64,000 nucleotides of DNA from Pseudomonas sp. RIT-PI-r (GTDB taxonomy: Bacteria > Pseudomonadota > Gammaproteobacteria > Pseudomonadales > Pseudomonadaceae), in assembly GCF_001297015.1 (NCBI RefSeq), contig NZ_LIGE01000031.1, forward strand, positions 176,855-240,854, given 5' to 3'. Positions 8,153 through 16,902 of this stretch are shown one piece after another. The stretch's first letter is position 1, and each line of letters starts with the position of its first letter. Made by a program: the position numbers and the translations under genes. The notes below the pieces were generated by a model. The model saw only the letters and a list, made by a program, of their open reading frames with translations, did not search any database and was not told where the DNA came from.

Positions 8153-9271
8153 ATGACTTTCGACTCCCCTTTAAGTGCCTGGCAAAACGCTGTTCAACAC
8201 AACGGCTTCATCCAGGATGAAGCCCAGGAACACGCGGTCTGGGTGTTACAGAAATGCCACGAAGCCTTGCATGCCGGTGACCATTCGGTCACCGGCGTTT
8301 ATCTGTGGGGGCCGGTCGGGCGCGGCAAGACCTGGCTGATGGATCAGTTCTATCAGAGCCTTCGGGTGCCGGCCCGGCGTCAACACTTTCATCATTTCAT
8401 GGGCTGGGTGCATCAGCGTTCTTTCCAGTTGACCGGCATCGCCGACCCGTTGCGCGCGCTGGCCAAAGAACTGGCGAATGAAGTGCGGGTCCTGTGTTTC
8501 GACGAACTGTTCGTCAATGACATCGGCGACGCGATCATTCTCGGCCGTTTGTTTCAGGTGATGTTCGACGAGGGCGTCGTCGTGGTTTGCACCTCCAATC
8601 TGCCGCCAGATGAACTGTATGCCGATGGGTTCAATCGTGACCGCTTTACCCCGGCGATTACCGCGCTCAAGGCGCATATGCAAGTTGTCCCGGTCAATGG
8701 CGCCGAGGACCATCGCTTGCACCCTGGCGCCATCGAGCAACGTTACTTTGTCACCACGCCGGATTCGGCCAGCGCACTGAGCGAGGTGTTTCAGGCGCTG
8801 ACACAGGGACAGAGCTCCAGCAGCGAACCCGTGCCGGTCGGCCATCGGATTCTGAACGTGGTTCAGGCCAGTGAGTCGGTGCTGTGGTGCCGCTACGCTG
8901 ATCTTTGCGAACAACCGTTTGCCGCCATGGATTTCATCGCGCTGTGCGATAGCTATCGGGCTATTCTGATGAGCGACGTGCCCAATCTCAGCGCCCGGAA
9001 ACGCGAAGGCCGCATTGCCCGAGGCACCGAGGACGGCGCTCAGCGGGTGATCGCCGGGGATCGCGAACTGCCGCAATTGTCAGTGCATGACGACGGCGTG
9101 CGCCGCTTCATTGCGCTGGTCGACGAGTGCTACGACCGCAAAGTGCCGCTGTACATCGAGGCGCAGGTGCCAATGGACGCGTTGTACACCGAGGGTTATC
9201 TGGAATTTCCCTTCCGCCGGACCCTCAGCCGCTTGCAGGAGATGCAATTGCAGCGTTTTGCCAACGCTTGA
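8153..9271 (+). CDS. zapE: ZapE/AFG1-type AAA ATPase
   Basis: A 372-residue ATPase. Walker A is GPVGRGKTW and Walker B is VLCFDELFV, followed by the family-specific VNDIGDAIILGRLF and CTSNLPPDELYADGFNRDRF. In E. coli ZapE is a Z-ring-associated ATPase needed for division under stress, and the mitochondrial relative Afg1 helps in protein quality control. ATG at 8153 is chosen since the conserved N-terminus starts there. Pseudomonas genomes often carry more than one copy; this may be the accessory one because it is not beside cell-division genes. It lies 17 bases before the DinB gene. Confidence 0.85.
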   Translation: MTFDSPLSAWQNAVQHNGFIQDEAQEHAVWVLQKCHEALHAGDHSVTGVYLWGPVGRGKTWLMDQFYQSLRVPARRQHFHHFMGWVHQRSFQLTGIADPLRALAKELANEVRVLCFDELFVNDIGDAIILGRLFQVMFDEGVVVVCTSNLPPDELYADGFNRDRFTPAITALKAHMQVVPVNGAEDHRLHPGAIEQRYFVTTPDSASALSEVFQALTQGQSSSSEPVPVGHRILNVVQASESVLWCRYADLCEQPFAAMDFIALCDSYRAILMSDVPNLSARKREGRIARGTEDGAQRVIAGDRELPQLSVHDDGVRRFIALVDECYDRKVPLYIEAQVPMDALYTEGYLEFPFRRTLSRLQEMQLQRFANA

Positions 9272-9288
9272 GTGAAGAGGGCGCCACC

Positions 9289-9870
9289 ATGAGTCAACCG
9301 CTATCCCATCACTTGCTGACCATGGCCTATCAAAACGCCTGGGCCAATCACCGCTTGGCCAAGGCCTGGTCGCAACTTGACGACGCCGAGCTGGCCGCGC
9401 CCCGGATGAGTTTTTTCCCGAGTATTCGCCTGACCCTCAATCACATCCTGACCTGCGACTGGTTCTACGTTGACGCATTGGAACGCGAACGGCGCGGCGC
9501 CGAGCCGCATCCTGACTGTTATGTGTTTTTCAATCAGGACGAGCCGTTCTCCGAAGCTGCCCCGTTGCGTGAACAACAGGCGCACGTTGATCGGCGTCTG
9601 ATCGCCTATTGCGAGCAATTACGCGATGCGGACCTTGCCCGCATCGTCACCATCGCCCGCGACACACCGCAGCACGACAGCCGACTGCGCATGCTGTCGC
9701 ACCTGTTCGAGCACCAGATCCATCACCGTGGCCAAGTGCACGCGATGCTTAGCGGTACGTCGGTGAAACCGCCGCAACTGGACGAGTTTTTTTGTGCCGG
9801 TGAAAGTGCCCTGCGTGCGCAGGACTTCGTCGAGCTCGGCTGGACTGAAGCGTTGATTTGGGGGCATTGA
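9289..9870 (+). CDS. DinB-family (damage-inducible type) protein
   Basis: A 193-residue four-helix bundle protein of the DinB/YfiT superfamily. The three metal-ligand histidines appear in TLNHILTCDWFYVDAL and in HLFEHQIHHRGQVHAML. These proteins bind a divalent metal and some act as thiol transferases, for example with bacillithiol or mycothiol; the substrate in Pseudomonas is not known. It follows the ZapE-type gene with a 17-base gap and its own ribosome site (GAGGGCG), so the two are probably co-transcribed. A palindromic repeat follows the stop. Confidence 0.85.
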   Translation: MSQPLSHHLLTMAYQNAWANHRLAKAWSQLDDAELAAPRMSFFPSIRLTLNHILTCDWFYVDALERERRGAEPHPDCYVFFNQDEPFSEAAPLREQQAHVDRRLIAYCEQLRDADLARIVTIARDTPQHDSRLRMLSHLFEHQIHHRGQVHAMLSGTSVKPPQLDEFFCAGESALRAQDFVELGWTEALIWGH

Positions 9871-9871
9871 T

Positions 9872-9977
9872 AACAGCAAAAGATCGCAGCCTTCGGCAGC
9901 TCCTACAGAGAGTACGGTATTTCAATGTAGGAGCTGCCGAAGGCTGCGATCTTTTGATCTTTTGATCTTTTGCTGTT
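9872..9977. repeat. palindromic intergenic repeat with GATCTTTT tandem tail
   Basis: Arms AGCAAAAGATCGCAGCCTTC and inverse surround a short unique centre; the right arm ends in three tandem GATCTTTT units. Located after the dinB-like gene, and may serve as its transcription end. Confidence 0.85.
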
Positions 9978-10071
9978 GCGGGTTGCCCGGCGGATCACGC
10001 CCGCGCTAAGGTCGAGCGGCCTATCAGCGTGCACTTTGCGCGCCGGGGCATTTGTGTGTTCGGGGATGGAA

Positions 10072-10569
10072 ATGGATTCCGCAGAGATTCTTGTGCTTCA
10101 AGCCAGCTACACCAATCCACTGCACGCCGAGGCCATCGGCATCGTGCTCAATCATTACGCCGAAGACCCTATGGGTGGCGGTCATTCGCTGGATCCCGAT
10201 CTGCTACGGCGCTTGCCGGAAGAATTGGCCCGTCGACCGCACGCATTCAGTGTGCTGGCCTTTGTCGGTGGCGAGCCGGCAGGGTTGGTGAACTGTTTCG
10301 AGGGGTTTTCGACGTTTGCCTGCAAACCCTTGGTCAACGTGCACGACGTAGCGGTGGTAGGCAAATTTCGTGGACTTGGTCTGAGTCAGAAAATGCTACG
10401 CAAAGTCGAGGACATCGCCCGCCAGCGCGGCTGCTGCAAGATCACCCTCGAAGTGCTCGAAGGTAACGCCGTGGCGCAGAACGCCTACGGCAAATTCGGC
10501 TTCGCGCCAGGCATGTTCAATCCGGAGCACGGGCGCATGCTGTTCTGGATCAAGGAACTGCAGGCATAA
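10072..10569 (+). CDS. GNAT family N-acetyltransferase
   Basis: A 165-residue acetyltransferase. The fold is read from the strand VNVHDVAVVGKFRGLGLSQKML, which holds the acetyl-CoA pyrophosphate loop (R/Q-x-x-G-x-G/L), and the C-terminal ITLEVLEGNAVAQNAYGKFGF. An unusually early glycine run, YAEDPMGGGHSLDPDL, marks the subfamily. Substrate unknown; small amines, amino acids or antibiotics are typical for the family. ATG at 10072 has GGGG six bases upstream; an ATG two codons earlier is less well placed. It converges on the small secreted protein gene, with a terminator between them. Confidence 0.85.
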   Translation: MDSAEILVLQASYTNPLHAEAIGIVLNHYAEDPMGGGHSLDPDLLRRLPEELARRPHAFSVLAFVGGEPAGLVNCFEGFSTFACKPLVNVHDVAVVGKFRGLGLSQKMLRKVEDIARQRGCCKITLEVLEGNAVAQNAYGKFGFAPGMFNPEHGRMLFWIKELQA

Positions 10570-10593
10570 AAAAAGGCGCCCGAAGAGGGCGCC
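10568..10593 (-). terminator. intrinsic terminator (GGCGCCC stem)
   Basis: GGCGCCC / GGGCGCC with loop GAAGA; the T run lies on the minus-strand side, so it terminates the small secreted protein gene. Its plus-strand side overlaps the GNAT stop codon. Confidence 0.75.
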
Positions 10594-10654
10594 CAACTGT
10601 CTTCTCCCAGGCCAGAGCGGAGACTTGGGAGGTCCATCGGTTGCTCGGTGAATC

Positions 10655-10864
10655 TCAGTTGCGATAGGACTCGGTCACCTGCGCAGTCTGATCGGCGGGA
10701 ACGCGAATTTCTTTCGCGTTGGCGTCGCTCTGCTGCTCGCTCGGGGCGTGGTGAACCGGGAAGTTGTCGTAGTAATAACGCATGCGCTCAGCGCCGCCTT
10801 CGGCAAAGACGCTGGCAGAACCCAGGGCGAATAGCCCGGTAAGGATTGCGGTAGTGATTTTCAT
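10655..10864 (-). CDS. small secreted protein of unknown function
   Basis: A 69-residue protein with a clear signal peptide, MKITTAILTGLFALGSASVFA, and a mature part of about 47 residues rich in Glu, Asp, Gln and Tyr (RMRYYYDNFPVHHAPSEQQ). No cysteine or known domain is seen. A GGAGG-like ribosome site precedes the start and a terminator follows the stop, which supports a real gene. It resembles the short periplasmic proteins found widely in Pseudomonas without assigned function. Confidence 0.75.
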   Translation of the reverse strand: MKITTAILTGLFALGSASVFAEGGAERMRYYYDNFPVHHAPSEQQSDANAKEIRVPADQTAQVTESYRN

Positions 10865-10958
10865 GGTGCCTCCTACTGAACAAGTCGGAGCCGTTCGTCC
10901 ATGAAGCAGAACTCGGGGGAGATTTTCTCCCCGCGCAATTAACTCGGGGTTAAGTGCA

Positions 10959-11069
10959 CCTGTGGCGAGAGGGCTTGCCCCGTCGGGTCGCGAAGCGACT
11001 CGCGCTTTTGATGGCAAAAAGCAGGGGCCTGCTGCGCAGTCCAACGGGGGCAAGCCCCCTCGCCACAGG
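10959..11069. repeat. inverted repeat of the GTGGCGAGGGGGCTTGCCCC type
   Basis: CCTGTGGCGAGAGGGCTTGC at the left and the inverse CAAGCCCCCTCGCCACAGG at the right flank about 70 bases including GCGAAGCGACTCGC. It lies between the small secreted protein promoter and the end of the receptor gene. Confidence 0.8.
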
Positions 11070-11090
11070 GTTAGTGGCGTGTTGAAGGGA

Positions 11091-13337
11091 TCAGAGCTTC
11101 CAGTCGAGGCTCAATGTCACTGTGCGTGGATCACCCCAGTACACGCCGTTGTAGAAGCCGACGTTGTCGTAATATTTCTTGTCGAACAGGTTGTCGACGT
11201 TCAGCGATGCCGAAAGGTGCTTGTCGAACTCATAGCGCGACATCAGGTTGACCACGGTGTAGGCGTCCTGATTGATCCGCGTACGTTCGGTGGTGATCCG
11301 CCCGTTGGCGCCGCGCCCGACCGGGCGGTTGGCGGTGCGGTAGACGTCGCTCTGCCAGTTCACGGTGCCGCCGACAGTCAGGGCGTTCCAGTTGCCCGGC
11401 AAATGATACGCCGTGGACAAACGGAACATGTTCAATGGCTGGTTGGTGTTGCTGCGTTGCTTTTCGCCATCGGCGGAGTGGGTGTAGGTGTAGCCGGCGG
11501 TCATGTTCCAGCCGTTGAGAATCTCACCCGAGACCTCGGCTTCGAAACCATTGACCTTGTTACCCTTGCCGCCGCTCTTGTAGAACTCTTCGCCGGTGAC
11601 GGGATCCGGTGCGACCGAATCGTCGATTTCGGCAAAGTTGTCCTGTTTGCTCCAGAACAACGCTGTCGACAGGTTCAGGCGCTCCTCCAACAGGCTGCCC
11701 TTGAGACCCAGTTCGTAATTGCTGCCAACGACCGGATCGAGGTAGTTGCGACTGCTGTCGCGATTGCTCTGCGGTTTGAAGATGTCGGTGTAGCTGACGT
11801 ACGCGGTGTATTCCGGTGTCAGGTCATAGAGCAGGCCGGCATAAGGTGTCCAGACGTCGTTCTGGCTCTGACTGGTGGCATCGATCCTGGTCAACTGCAA
11901 CTGACTGTTGTAGTAGCTGTCCCGACTGGATTCCTCCCAACTGCCGTAGCGGCTGCCGAGCACGGCATGTAATCGGTCAGTGAAACTCAGGCGTGTTGCC
12001 AGATAACCGGCCTTTTGCCGGGTTTTGCCTTTTGAGCCGCTCAGGCCGGTAACGGTATCAGGGAATTTGGCGATATCGCCCATGTACTTCCAGTCACGGA
12101 TGCTTTCGTAATCCGCTGCACGCGGGCCGTCGTAGGCATAGGGCGAATCGGCGCGGCGCTCGGCTTCGCCATAGCCGAACATCATTTCGTGTTCGCGTCC
12201 GAGCAGTGAATAGGGGCCCGAGACGTTGAAGTCATAAGCCTTCATGCTCTGCTCGCCGATCATGTGTCCCATGTAGGCGCTCATGCCGCTGCGGTCGGCT
12301 TCGGGGAAGCCGCCACCGCCGTAGTAAGTCTTGCCGTCGCTGTCACTGTTGCGATGGGTATACGCGGCTTTCAGATGCCAGCCCGCTGCCAGTTGCTGGT
12401 CGAGCGTGGCGAAAGCGGTCTTGTCGCGCAGCGGCCAGGAACTCCACGAAGTCGCCATGTTGGTCGAGCGACCGAGTCCGGCTTTGCTGCCATCGGCATT
12501 CCAGTACGGTACGGTGCCCCAGGCGGTGCCTTGCACGTGTTTGTCCTGATAGTCGTAACCGACGGCCAGCACAGTGGACTCGCTCAGGTCGGCTTCGAGA
12601 ATGCCGTAGCCGACTTCGCGTTGCAGCGCGTATTTGTCGCGGATTGACTGGCTGTCGCGATAAGCCAGTACCGTCCGTCCACGCAAGCGGCCGTCGAAGG
12701 CCAGCGGGCCACCGACGTCGACGTAGCTGTAGTAATCGTCGTAGCTGCCGCCGCTGACGCCGGCCAGCGCCTGTAACCGGGTGGTCGGTCGTTTGCGCAC
12801 CATGTTGATGGTCGCCGAAGGGTCGCCTGCACCGGTGGTCAACCCCGTCGCCCCGCGAACCACTTCGATGCGGTCGTAGATGATGGTATCGGAATCGGAT
12901 TTCATCCGGTCGAAGGTGTTGAGCATGCCGTCAATCTGGAAATTGTTGATTGAATAGCCGCGCGAGGAATAGTCGACTCGGTCCGAGTCAAGGTGTTGTA
13001 CGACAATACCGGTGGTCTGTCTCATGGCCTCGGACAATGTACCGAGTTTGAAATCATCCATCTGTTGGCGAGTCACCACCGACACCGATTGCGGTGTTTC
13101 CTTGATCGACAGGTTCATCCTTGTCGCAGTGCTCATCGCACCAGTGGTGTACGCATCGGTGTTTTCGGTCGTGGTGCCCAGGCCTTGAGCAGTGACATTG
13201 GTTGAGGCCAGTTCCAGTGCTGAACTGGCGGGCTCTGGCGATTTTTCAGTCGCGTTTTCAGCCAGCAGTTCGGCGCTCAAAGCAGCGCTGCACATGCCAA
13301 GCGTGAGGGTCATGGAACGGGTGATGGGCGCGAACAT
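11091..13337 (-). CDS. TonB-dependent siderophore receptor
   Basis: A 748-residue outer-membrane ferric-siderophore receptor. After the signal peptide, the plug domain shows the sequence NLSIKETPQSVSVVTRQQMDD, then SRGYSINNFQIDG and DRIEVVRGATGLTTGAGDPSATINMVRKRP, typical of the FhuE/FpvA-like group. The rest is a beta-barrel with repeated aromatic strands and ends in VTLSLDWKL. There is no N-terminal signalling domain, so it is not a surface-signalling receptor, and no sigma/anti-sigma pair lies nearby. ATG at 13337 has AAGGAG nine bases upstream, unlike the longer TTG-started frame. Iron control by Fur is likely for the family. Confidence 0.9.
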   Translation of the reverse strand: MFAPITRSMTLTLGMCSAALSAELLAENATEKSPEPASSALELASTNVTAQGLGTTTENTDAYTTGAMSTATRMNLSIKETPQSVSVVTRQQMDDFKLGTLSEAMRQTTGIVVQHLDSDRVDYSSRGYSINNFQIDGMLNTFDRMKSDSDTIIYDRIEVVRGATGLTTGAGDPSATINMVRKRPTTRLQALAGVSGGSYDDYYSYVDVGGPLAFDGRLRGRTVLAYRDSQSIRDKYALQREVGYGILEADLSESTVLAVGYDYQDKHVQGTAWGTVPYWNADGSKAGLGRSTNMATSWSSWPLRDKTAFATLDQQLAAGWHLKAAYTHRNSDSDGKTYYGGGGFPEADRSGMSAYMGHMIGEQSMKAYDFNVSGPYSLLGREHEMMFGYGEAERRADSPYAYDGPRAADYESIRDWKYMGDIAKFPDTVTGLSGSKGKTRQKAGYLATRLSFTDRLHAVLGSRYGSWEESSRDSYYNSQLQLTRIDATSQSQNDVWTPYAGLLYDLTPEYTAYVSYTDIFKPQSNRDSSRNYLDPVVGSNYELGLKGSLLEERLNLSTALFWSKQDNFAEIDDSVAPDPVTGEEFYKSGGKGNKVNGFEAEVSGEILNGWNMTAGYTYTHSADGEKQRSNTNQPLNMFRLSTAYHLPGNWNALTVGGTVNWQSDVYRTANRPVGRGANGRITTERTRINQDAYTVVNLMSRYEFDKHLSASLNVDNLFDKKYYDNVGFYNGVYWGDPRTVTLSLDWKL

Positions 13338-13411
13338 CGCAGCCGACTCCTTGTCTTCGAGGGAAAAAATCCGTTTGTTCAAAGACGAAGCGAGGACCTG
13401 CGATTTAGTGT

Positions 13412-13438
13412 CAAACGAGAAATATTATTATTTGAAAG
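13412..13438 (-). promoter_or_regulatory. possible Fur-box-like AT-rich element
   Basis: Upstream of the siderophore receptor the minus strand reads CAAATAATAATATTTCTCG, an A/T triplet pattern reminiscent of a degenerate Fur box. The match to the 19-base consensus is weak; it is noted because of the gene it precedes. Confidence 0.3.
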
Positions 13439-13484
13439 CGTTTTCGTACTTGCTGGGCGCTGCCGCAGATCAGGGGGTGTGCAA

Positions 13485-13514
13485 TAAAAAGGGGCCGATG
13501 TCTGGCCCCTTTTG
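13485..13514 (-). terminator. intrinsic terminator of the CptA-type gene
   Basis: AAAAGGGGCC / GGCCCCTTTT stem with seven-base loop, with a T run on the minus strand, immediately after the stop codon at 13518. Confidence 0.85.
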
Positions 13515-13517
13515 TGT

Positions 13518-15266
13518 TTACTGCTCGGTAGCCTCTGCTATGGACGTATCGGGCTGTTTCGGCTTCATCAGACTGAAGTCGATCAGCGGCCGCTGTTGGC
13601 GTTCGTAAGGATTGCCGATCATCAGCGGACGCGGCTTGAAGCTGTCACTGACCAGGCTGCGGCTGCGATCCAGCTCGTCAGCGCTCAATCCGGCCAGATC
13701 CGCCCAGGTATGGATGAACTGGGAGCTGCTGTACGGCCGGCTCAAATCCCCGGCGAAGTTCCAGTCATGATTCTCGCGCCATTTCGGCGACGCCCAGGCC
13801 ATGAACGGAATGGTGTACATCGGCGCGGTCGGTTTGTTTTCGTTGCGCCCCAGGGTGTTGTGGCCGACCGAGTCGAAGACGTCTTCACCGTGGTCGGAGA
13901 GGTACAGCAGGAAGCCGTTCGGATCGGCTTTGGCGTAATCCTTGATCAGGCTCGACACCACGAAGTCGTTGTACAGCACGGCATTGTCGTAGCTGTTGTA
14001 AGTCGGCACCTGGTCGTCGCGCACACCGGCTGGCACACCGTTGCGATCCTGGAACTTGTCGAAGCTCGGCGGATAACGATATTGATAGCTCATGTGTGTA
14101 CCCAGCAAGTGCACCACGATCAGCTTGCGCGGCGCCGCATCGGCCAGCGCCTTGTTGAACGGCTCGATCACGTCGCCGTCGTACTGGGCGGCATTCTGGT
14201 TGCGGTTGTTGTTCAGGTACACCTGCTCGTCCGCCTGCTCCGAGAAGGTCGTGAGCATGGTGTTGCGCTTGGTCATGGTCTGCTGGTTGGTGATCCAGAA
14301 CGTCTTGTAGCCGGCTTGTTTCATCACGCTGACCAACGACGGGGTCGACAGGTACAGGTCGGGATTTTCTTCGTCGGCGAACGTCAGCACCTGCTGCAAC
14401 GCCTCGATCGTGTAAGGGCGTGGCGTGATGACGTTGTCAAACACCGCCAACTGGTCTTTGAGCTTGTCCAGTTCTGGCGTGGTTTTACGCGGGTAGCCAT
14501 AGAGGCTCATGCGCTGACGATTGGTCGACTCACCGACGACCAGCACCAGCGTTGCCGGCTGATTGGCCGTTGCGTCCTTGAGGTTTTTCAGCGGCGCGAT
14601 CTTGCTCGCGTTGTGCAGCATGCCCTGCATGTCGGCGAGGGTTTCCTGATAGCGATGATAGGCCACTGCCATCTGCCACGGTACCGCCGGTTCGATACGG
14701 GTTTCGAATTTCTCGAAACCTTCGGCGAAGCTGCCGGTGCGCAGGGTTTGCTTGATCAGCGGGTAACCGACAACGGCGACCACGATGGCCGTCGCCGCCA
14801 CCAACGCACGGCCACGGGGCAGGTACACCGGGCGCAGACGGGTCCACAGGAAATAGGCGAACAGGGTATGGGCGAGGAACGCCGGAACCATCCACCAGGC
14901 AAAGTACTGGGTCATGTACTCGCCGGCTTCGGACACGTTCGACTCGAACATGATGAAGATCACGCTCTGAGAGAACTCCTGCTGATAGATGAAGAAGTAA
15001 CCCAGGCTGGCCATGGAGCAGGCCCAAAGCACGACGCCGATCACCGCGGCGAGCAGTTTGGTGCGCTTGGGAAACAGCAGCATCGGTGCCAGCCAGATGG
15101 CGCTCATCACGAATGCCTGCCGGAACCCGGTGAAGCCGGAGGTACCGGTGAGCTGGATCAGCAGTTGGGTAATACCCGAGAAGTACCAGAAGAAAACGAA
15201 CAGCCAGAGAAAACCGGCCCAGTCGAAACCTGTCGCAGTCGTTTTGCTGCGTTTGAACAATGCCAT
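13518..15266 (-). CDS. cptA: phosphoethanolamine transferase, CptA type
   Basis: A 582-residue inner-membrane enzyme. Five hydrophobic segments fill the first 170 residues; the periplasmic sulfatase-fold domain starts near 235 with LVLVVGESTNRQRMSLYGYP, where T248 of GEST is the expected nucleophile. Downstream YLSDHGEDVFDS and HLLGTHMSYQYRYP supply metal-binding residues. CptA homologues add phosphoethanolamine from phosphatidylethanolamine to the heptose region of LPS core; EptA-type lipid A modification is the alternative. Length matches E. coli CptA closely. The gene is monocistronic with a terminator directly behind the stop. Confidence 0.85.
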   Translation of the reverse strand: MALFKRSKTTATGFDWAGFLWLFVFFWYFSGITQLLIQLTGTSGFTGFRQAFVMSAIWLAPMLLFPKRTKLLAAVIGVVLWACSMASLGYFFIYQQEFSQSVIFIMFESNVSEAGEYMTQYFAWWMVPAFLAHTLFAYFLWTRLRPVYLPRGRALVAATAIVVAVVGYPLIKQTLRTGSFAEGFEKFETRIEPAVPWQMAVAYHRYQETLADMQGMLHNASKIAPLKNLKDATANQPATLVLVVGESTNRQRMSLYGYPRKTTPELDKLKDQLAVFDNVITPRPYTIEALQQVLTFADEENPDLYLSTPSLVSVMKQAGYKTFWITNQQTMTKRNTMLTTFSEQADEQVYLNNNRNQNAAQYDGDVIEPFNKALADAAPRKLIVVHLLGTHMSYQYRYPPSFDKFQDRNGVPAGVRDDQVPTYNSYDNAVLYNDFVVSSLIKDYAKADPNGFLLYLSDHGEDVFDSVGHNTLGRNENKPTAPMYTIPFMAWASPKWRENHDWNFAGDLSRPYSSSQFIHTWADLAGLSADELDRSRSLVSDSFKPRPLMIGNPYERQQRPLIDFSLMKPKQPDTSIAEATEQ

Positions 15267-15465
15267 TCAGCACTCCAGCTCGATCGTCACAACCACCGCC
15301 GGAAAGCTTCCATGAAACCGACGAACGGAGGCCGAACGCGTACGCCCGGCCAGAATGCGCCGGAGTATCGCCAAGCTAATGTGAAAACTTTGTTAGTTGC
15401 AGATTACACAAAGGGCTGGATCATGTCGGGAACGACACAGGTCGCTCCCGAAGCAGGCGGGGAGA

Positions 15466-15648
15466 TCAGGCGTGCGGGTGGCGCTGGACAACCGGCAGAG
15501 GTTTGGGCTGAGCGCCCTGAGTCAACGCGCGCAGTTGCGCCAGCTCCTGCTTGAGTTGGTCACGCTCGTCTTTCAACTGGCGCAATTCATCGCGACGGAT
15601 TGTCACGTACAGGGTTTGTGGCGGCATTGCTGTGTGTACTGTGCCCAT
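15466..15648 (-). CDS. small coiled-coil protein of unknown function
   Basis: A 60-residue protein, MGTVHTAMPPQTLYVTIRRD then a charged heptad stretch, ELRQLKDERDQLKQELAQLRAL, predicted to be a coiled coil, and a Pro-rich end. The GAGGTGAG ribosome site immediately before the ATG supports translation. No named family recognised. It lies between the divergent cptA and gnd operons, in its own unit. Confidence 0.65.
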   Translation of the reverse strand: MGTVHTAMPPQTLYVTIRRDELRQLKDERDQLKQELAQLRALTQGAQPKPLPVVQRHPHA

Positions 15649-15921
15649 TGCTCACCTCGCAAATGGCGTGCATCAACTGTAAGTCGCTGCCGTTTTTGGC
15701 TGCTGACTTACTATCGGCGCCAATTTTGATTTCTTTTGCCTGTGAATGGAACTTTTTTATTTTTCATGGTCGGTGTGTCTTCGCCACGTTTCGGGGCGTT
15801 ATCAGTCTGATTCGGGCACAATGCACGGAAACTTCATCGCAACGCTCTGGACTAACCTCCATCAGTCGCGTTGGGCTATAACCCATGACACACATTTATT
15901 TGTAGTAAGGAGCATCAGCAC

Positions 15922-16902
15922 ATGCAACTCGGGATTATTGGACTGGGCCGCATGGGCGGCAATATTGCGCGACGTCTGATGCTCAACGGTCACACCACCG
16001 TTGTTTACGACCGCAATACCGCTTTCATCGATAACCTGGTCGCCGAGGGCTCCACGGGCGTCGCAGACCTGCCAGCACTGGTTGCCGGTCTGGCCAAACC
16101 GCGTGCGGTCTGGGTCATGCTGCCGGCCGGCGCGCCGACCGAAGACACCATCAACACCCTGAGCACACTGCTTGAAGCCGGCGACACCATCATCGACGGC
16201 GGCAACACCAACTATAAGGATGATATTCGCCGGGCCAAGACCCTGAACGAGAAGGGCCTGCACTACATCGACGTCGGCACCTCCGGCGGCGTCTGGGGCC
16301 TGGAGCGCGGCTATTGCATGATGATCGGCGGCGACGCTGAAACCGTGCAGCGCCTCGACCCGCTGTTCGCCGCACTGGCGCCGGGCATGGGTGACATCCC
16401 GCGTACCAAGGATCGCAAGTCCGATGACCACCGTGCCGAGCACGGTTACATCCATGCCGGTCCTGCCGGTGCCGGGCACTTCGTGAAGATGATTCACAAC
16501 GGCATCGAGTACGGCATGATGGCTGCGTTCGCCGAGGGCTTCGATATCCTCAAGACCAAATCCAGCGAGCGCCTGCCGGAAGATCAGCGTTTCGATCTGA
16601 ACGTCGCCGATATCGCTGAAGTCTGGCGTCGCGGCAGCGTCGTTTCCTCGTGGTTGCTCGACCTGACTGCCGACGCACTGGCCAGCGATCCGAAGCTCGA
16701 CGGCTTCTCCGGTTCGGTTGCCGACAGCGGCGAGGGTCAATGGACCATCGAAGCGGCCATGGAGCAAGCGGTGCCGGTACCGGTGCTGTCGAACTCGCTG
16801 TTCTCGCGCTACCGCTCGCGCGGTCAGGGCACCTTTGGCGACAAGATCCTTTCGGCCCAGCGCTTCGGCTTCGGCGGCCACGTGGAGACACCGAAGAAAT
16901 GA
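15922..16902 (+). CDS. gnd: 6-phosphogluconate dehydrogenase (short, decarboxylating)
   Basis: A 326-residue enzyme that converts 6-phosphogluconate to ribulose 5-phosphate and CO2. The dinucleotide fold starts with GIIGLGRMGGNIARRL; substrate-site motifs DVGTSGGVWGLERGYCMM and HAGPAGAGHFVKMIHNGIEYGMM are present. It belongs to the shorter NAD-preferring class (about 300-330 residues), not the 470-residue E. coli type. AAGGAG precedes the ATG. The stop overlaps the zwf start by four bases (ATGA), so it is translationally coupled to glucose-6-phosphate dehydrogenase, giving an oxidative pentose-phosphate unit. Confidence 0.95.
   Translation: MQLGIIGLGRMGGNIARRLMLNGHTTVVYDRNTAFIDNLVAEGSTGVADLPALVAGLAKPRAVWVMLPAGAPTEDTINTLSTLLEAGDTIIDGGNTNYKDDIRRAKTLNEKGLHYIDVGTSGGVWGLERGYCMMIGGDAETVQRLDPLFAALAPGMGDIPRTKDRKSDDHRAEHGYIHAGPAGAGHFVKMIHNGIEYGMMAAFAEGFDILKTKSSERLPEDQRFDLNVADIAEVWRRGSVVSSWLLDLTADALASDPKLDGFSGSVADSGEGQWTIEAAMEQAVPVPVLSNSLFSRYRSRGQGTFGDKILSAQRFGFGGHVETPKK

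Noticed and set aside
13512..15554. A 680-codon plus-strand frame opposite cptA
   Set aside because: Antisense artefact; low-complexity His/Gln/Arg composition and no ribosome site, while the other strand has all CptA motifs.
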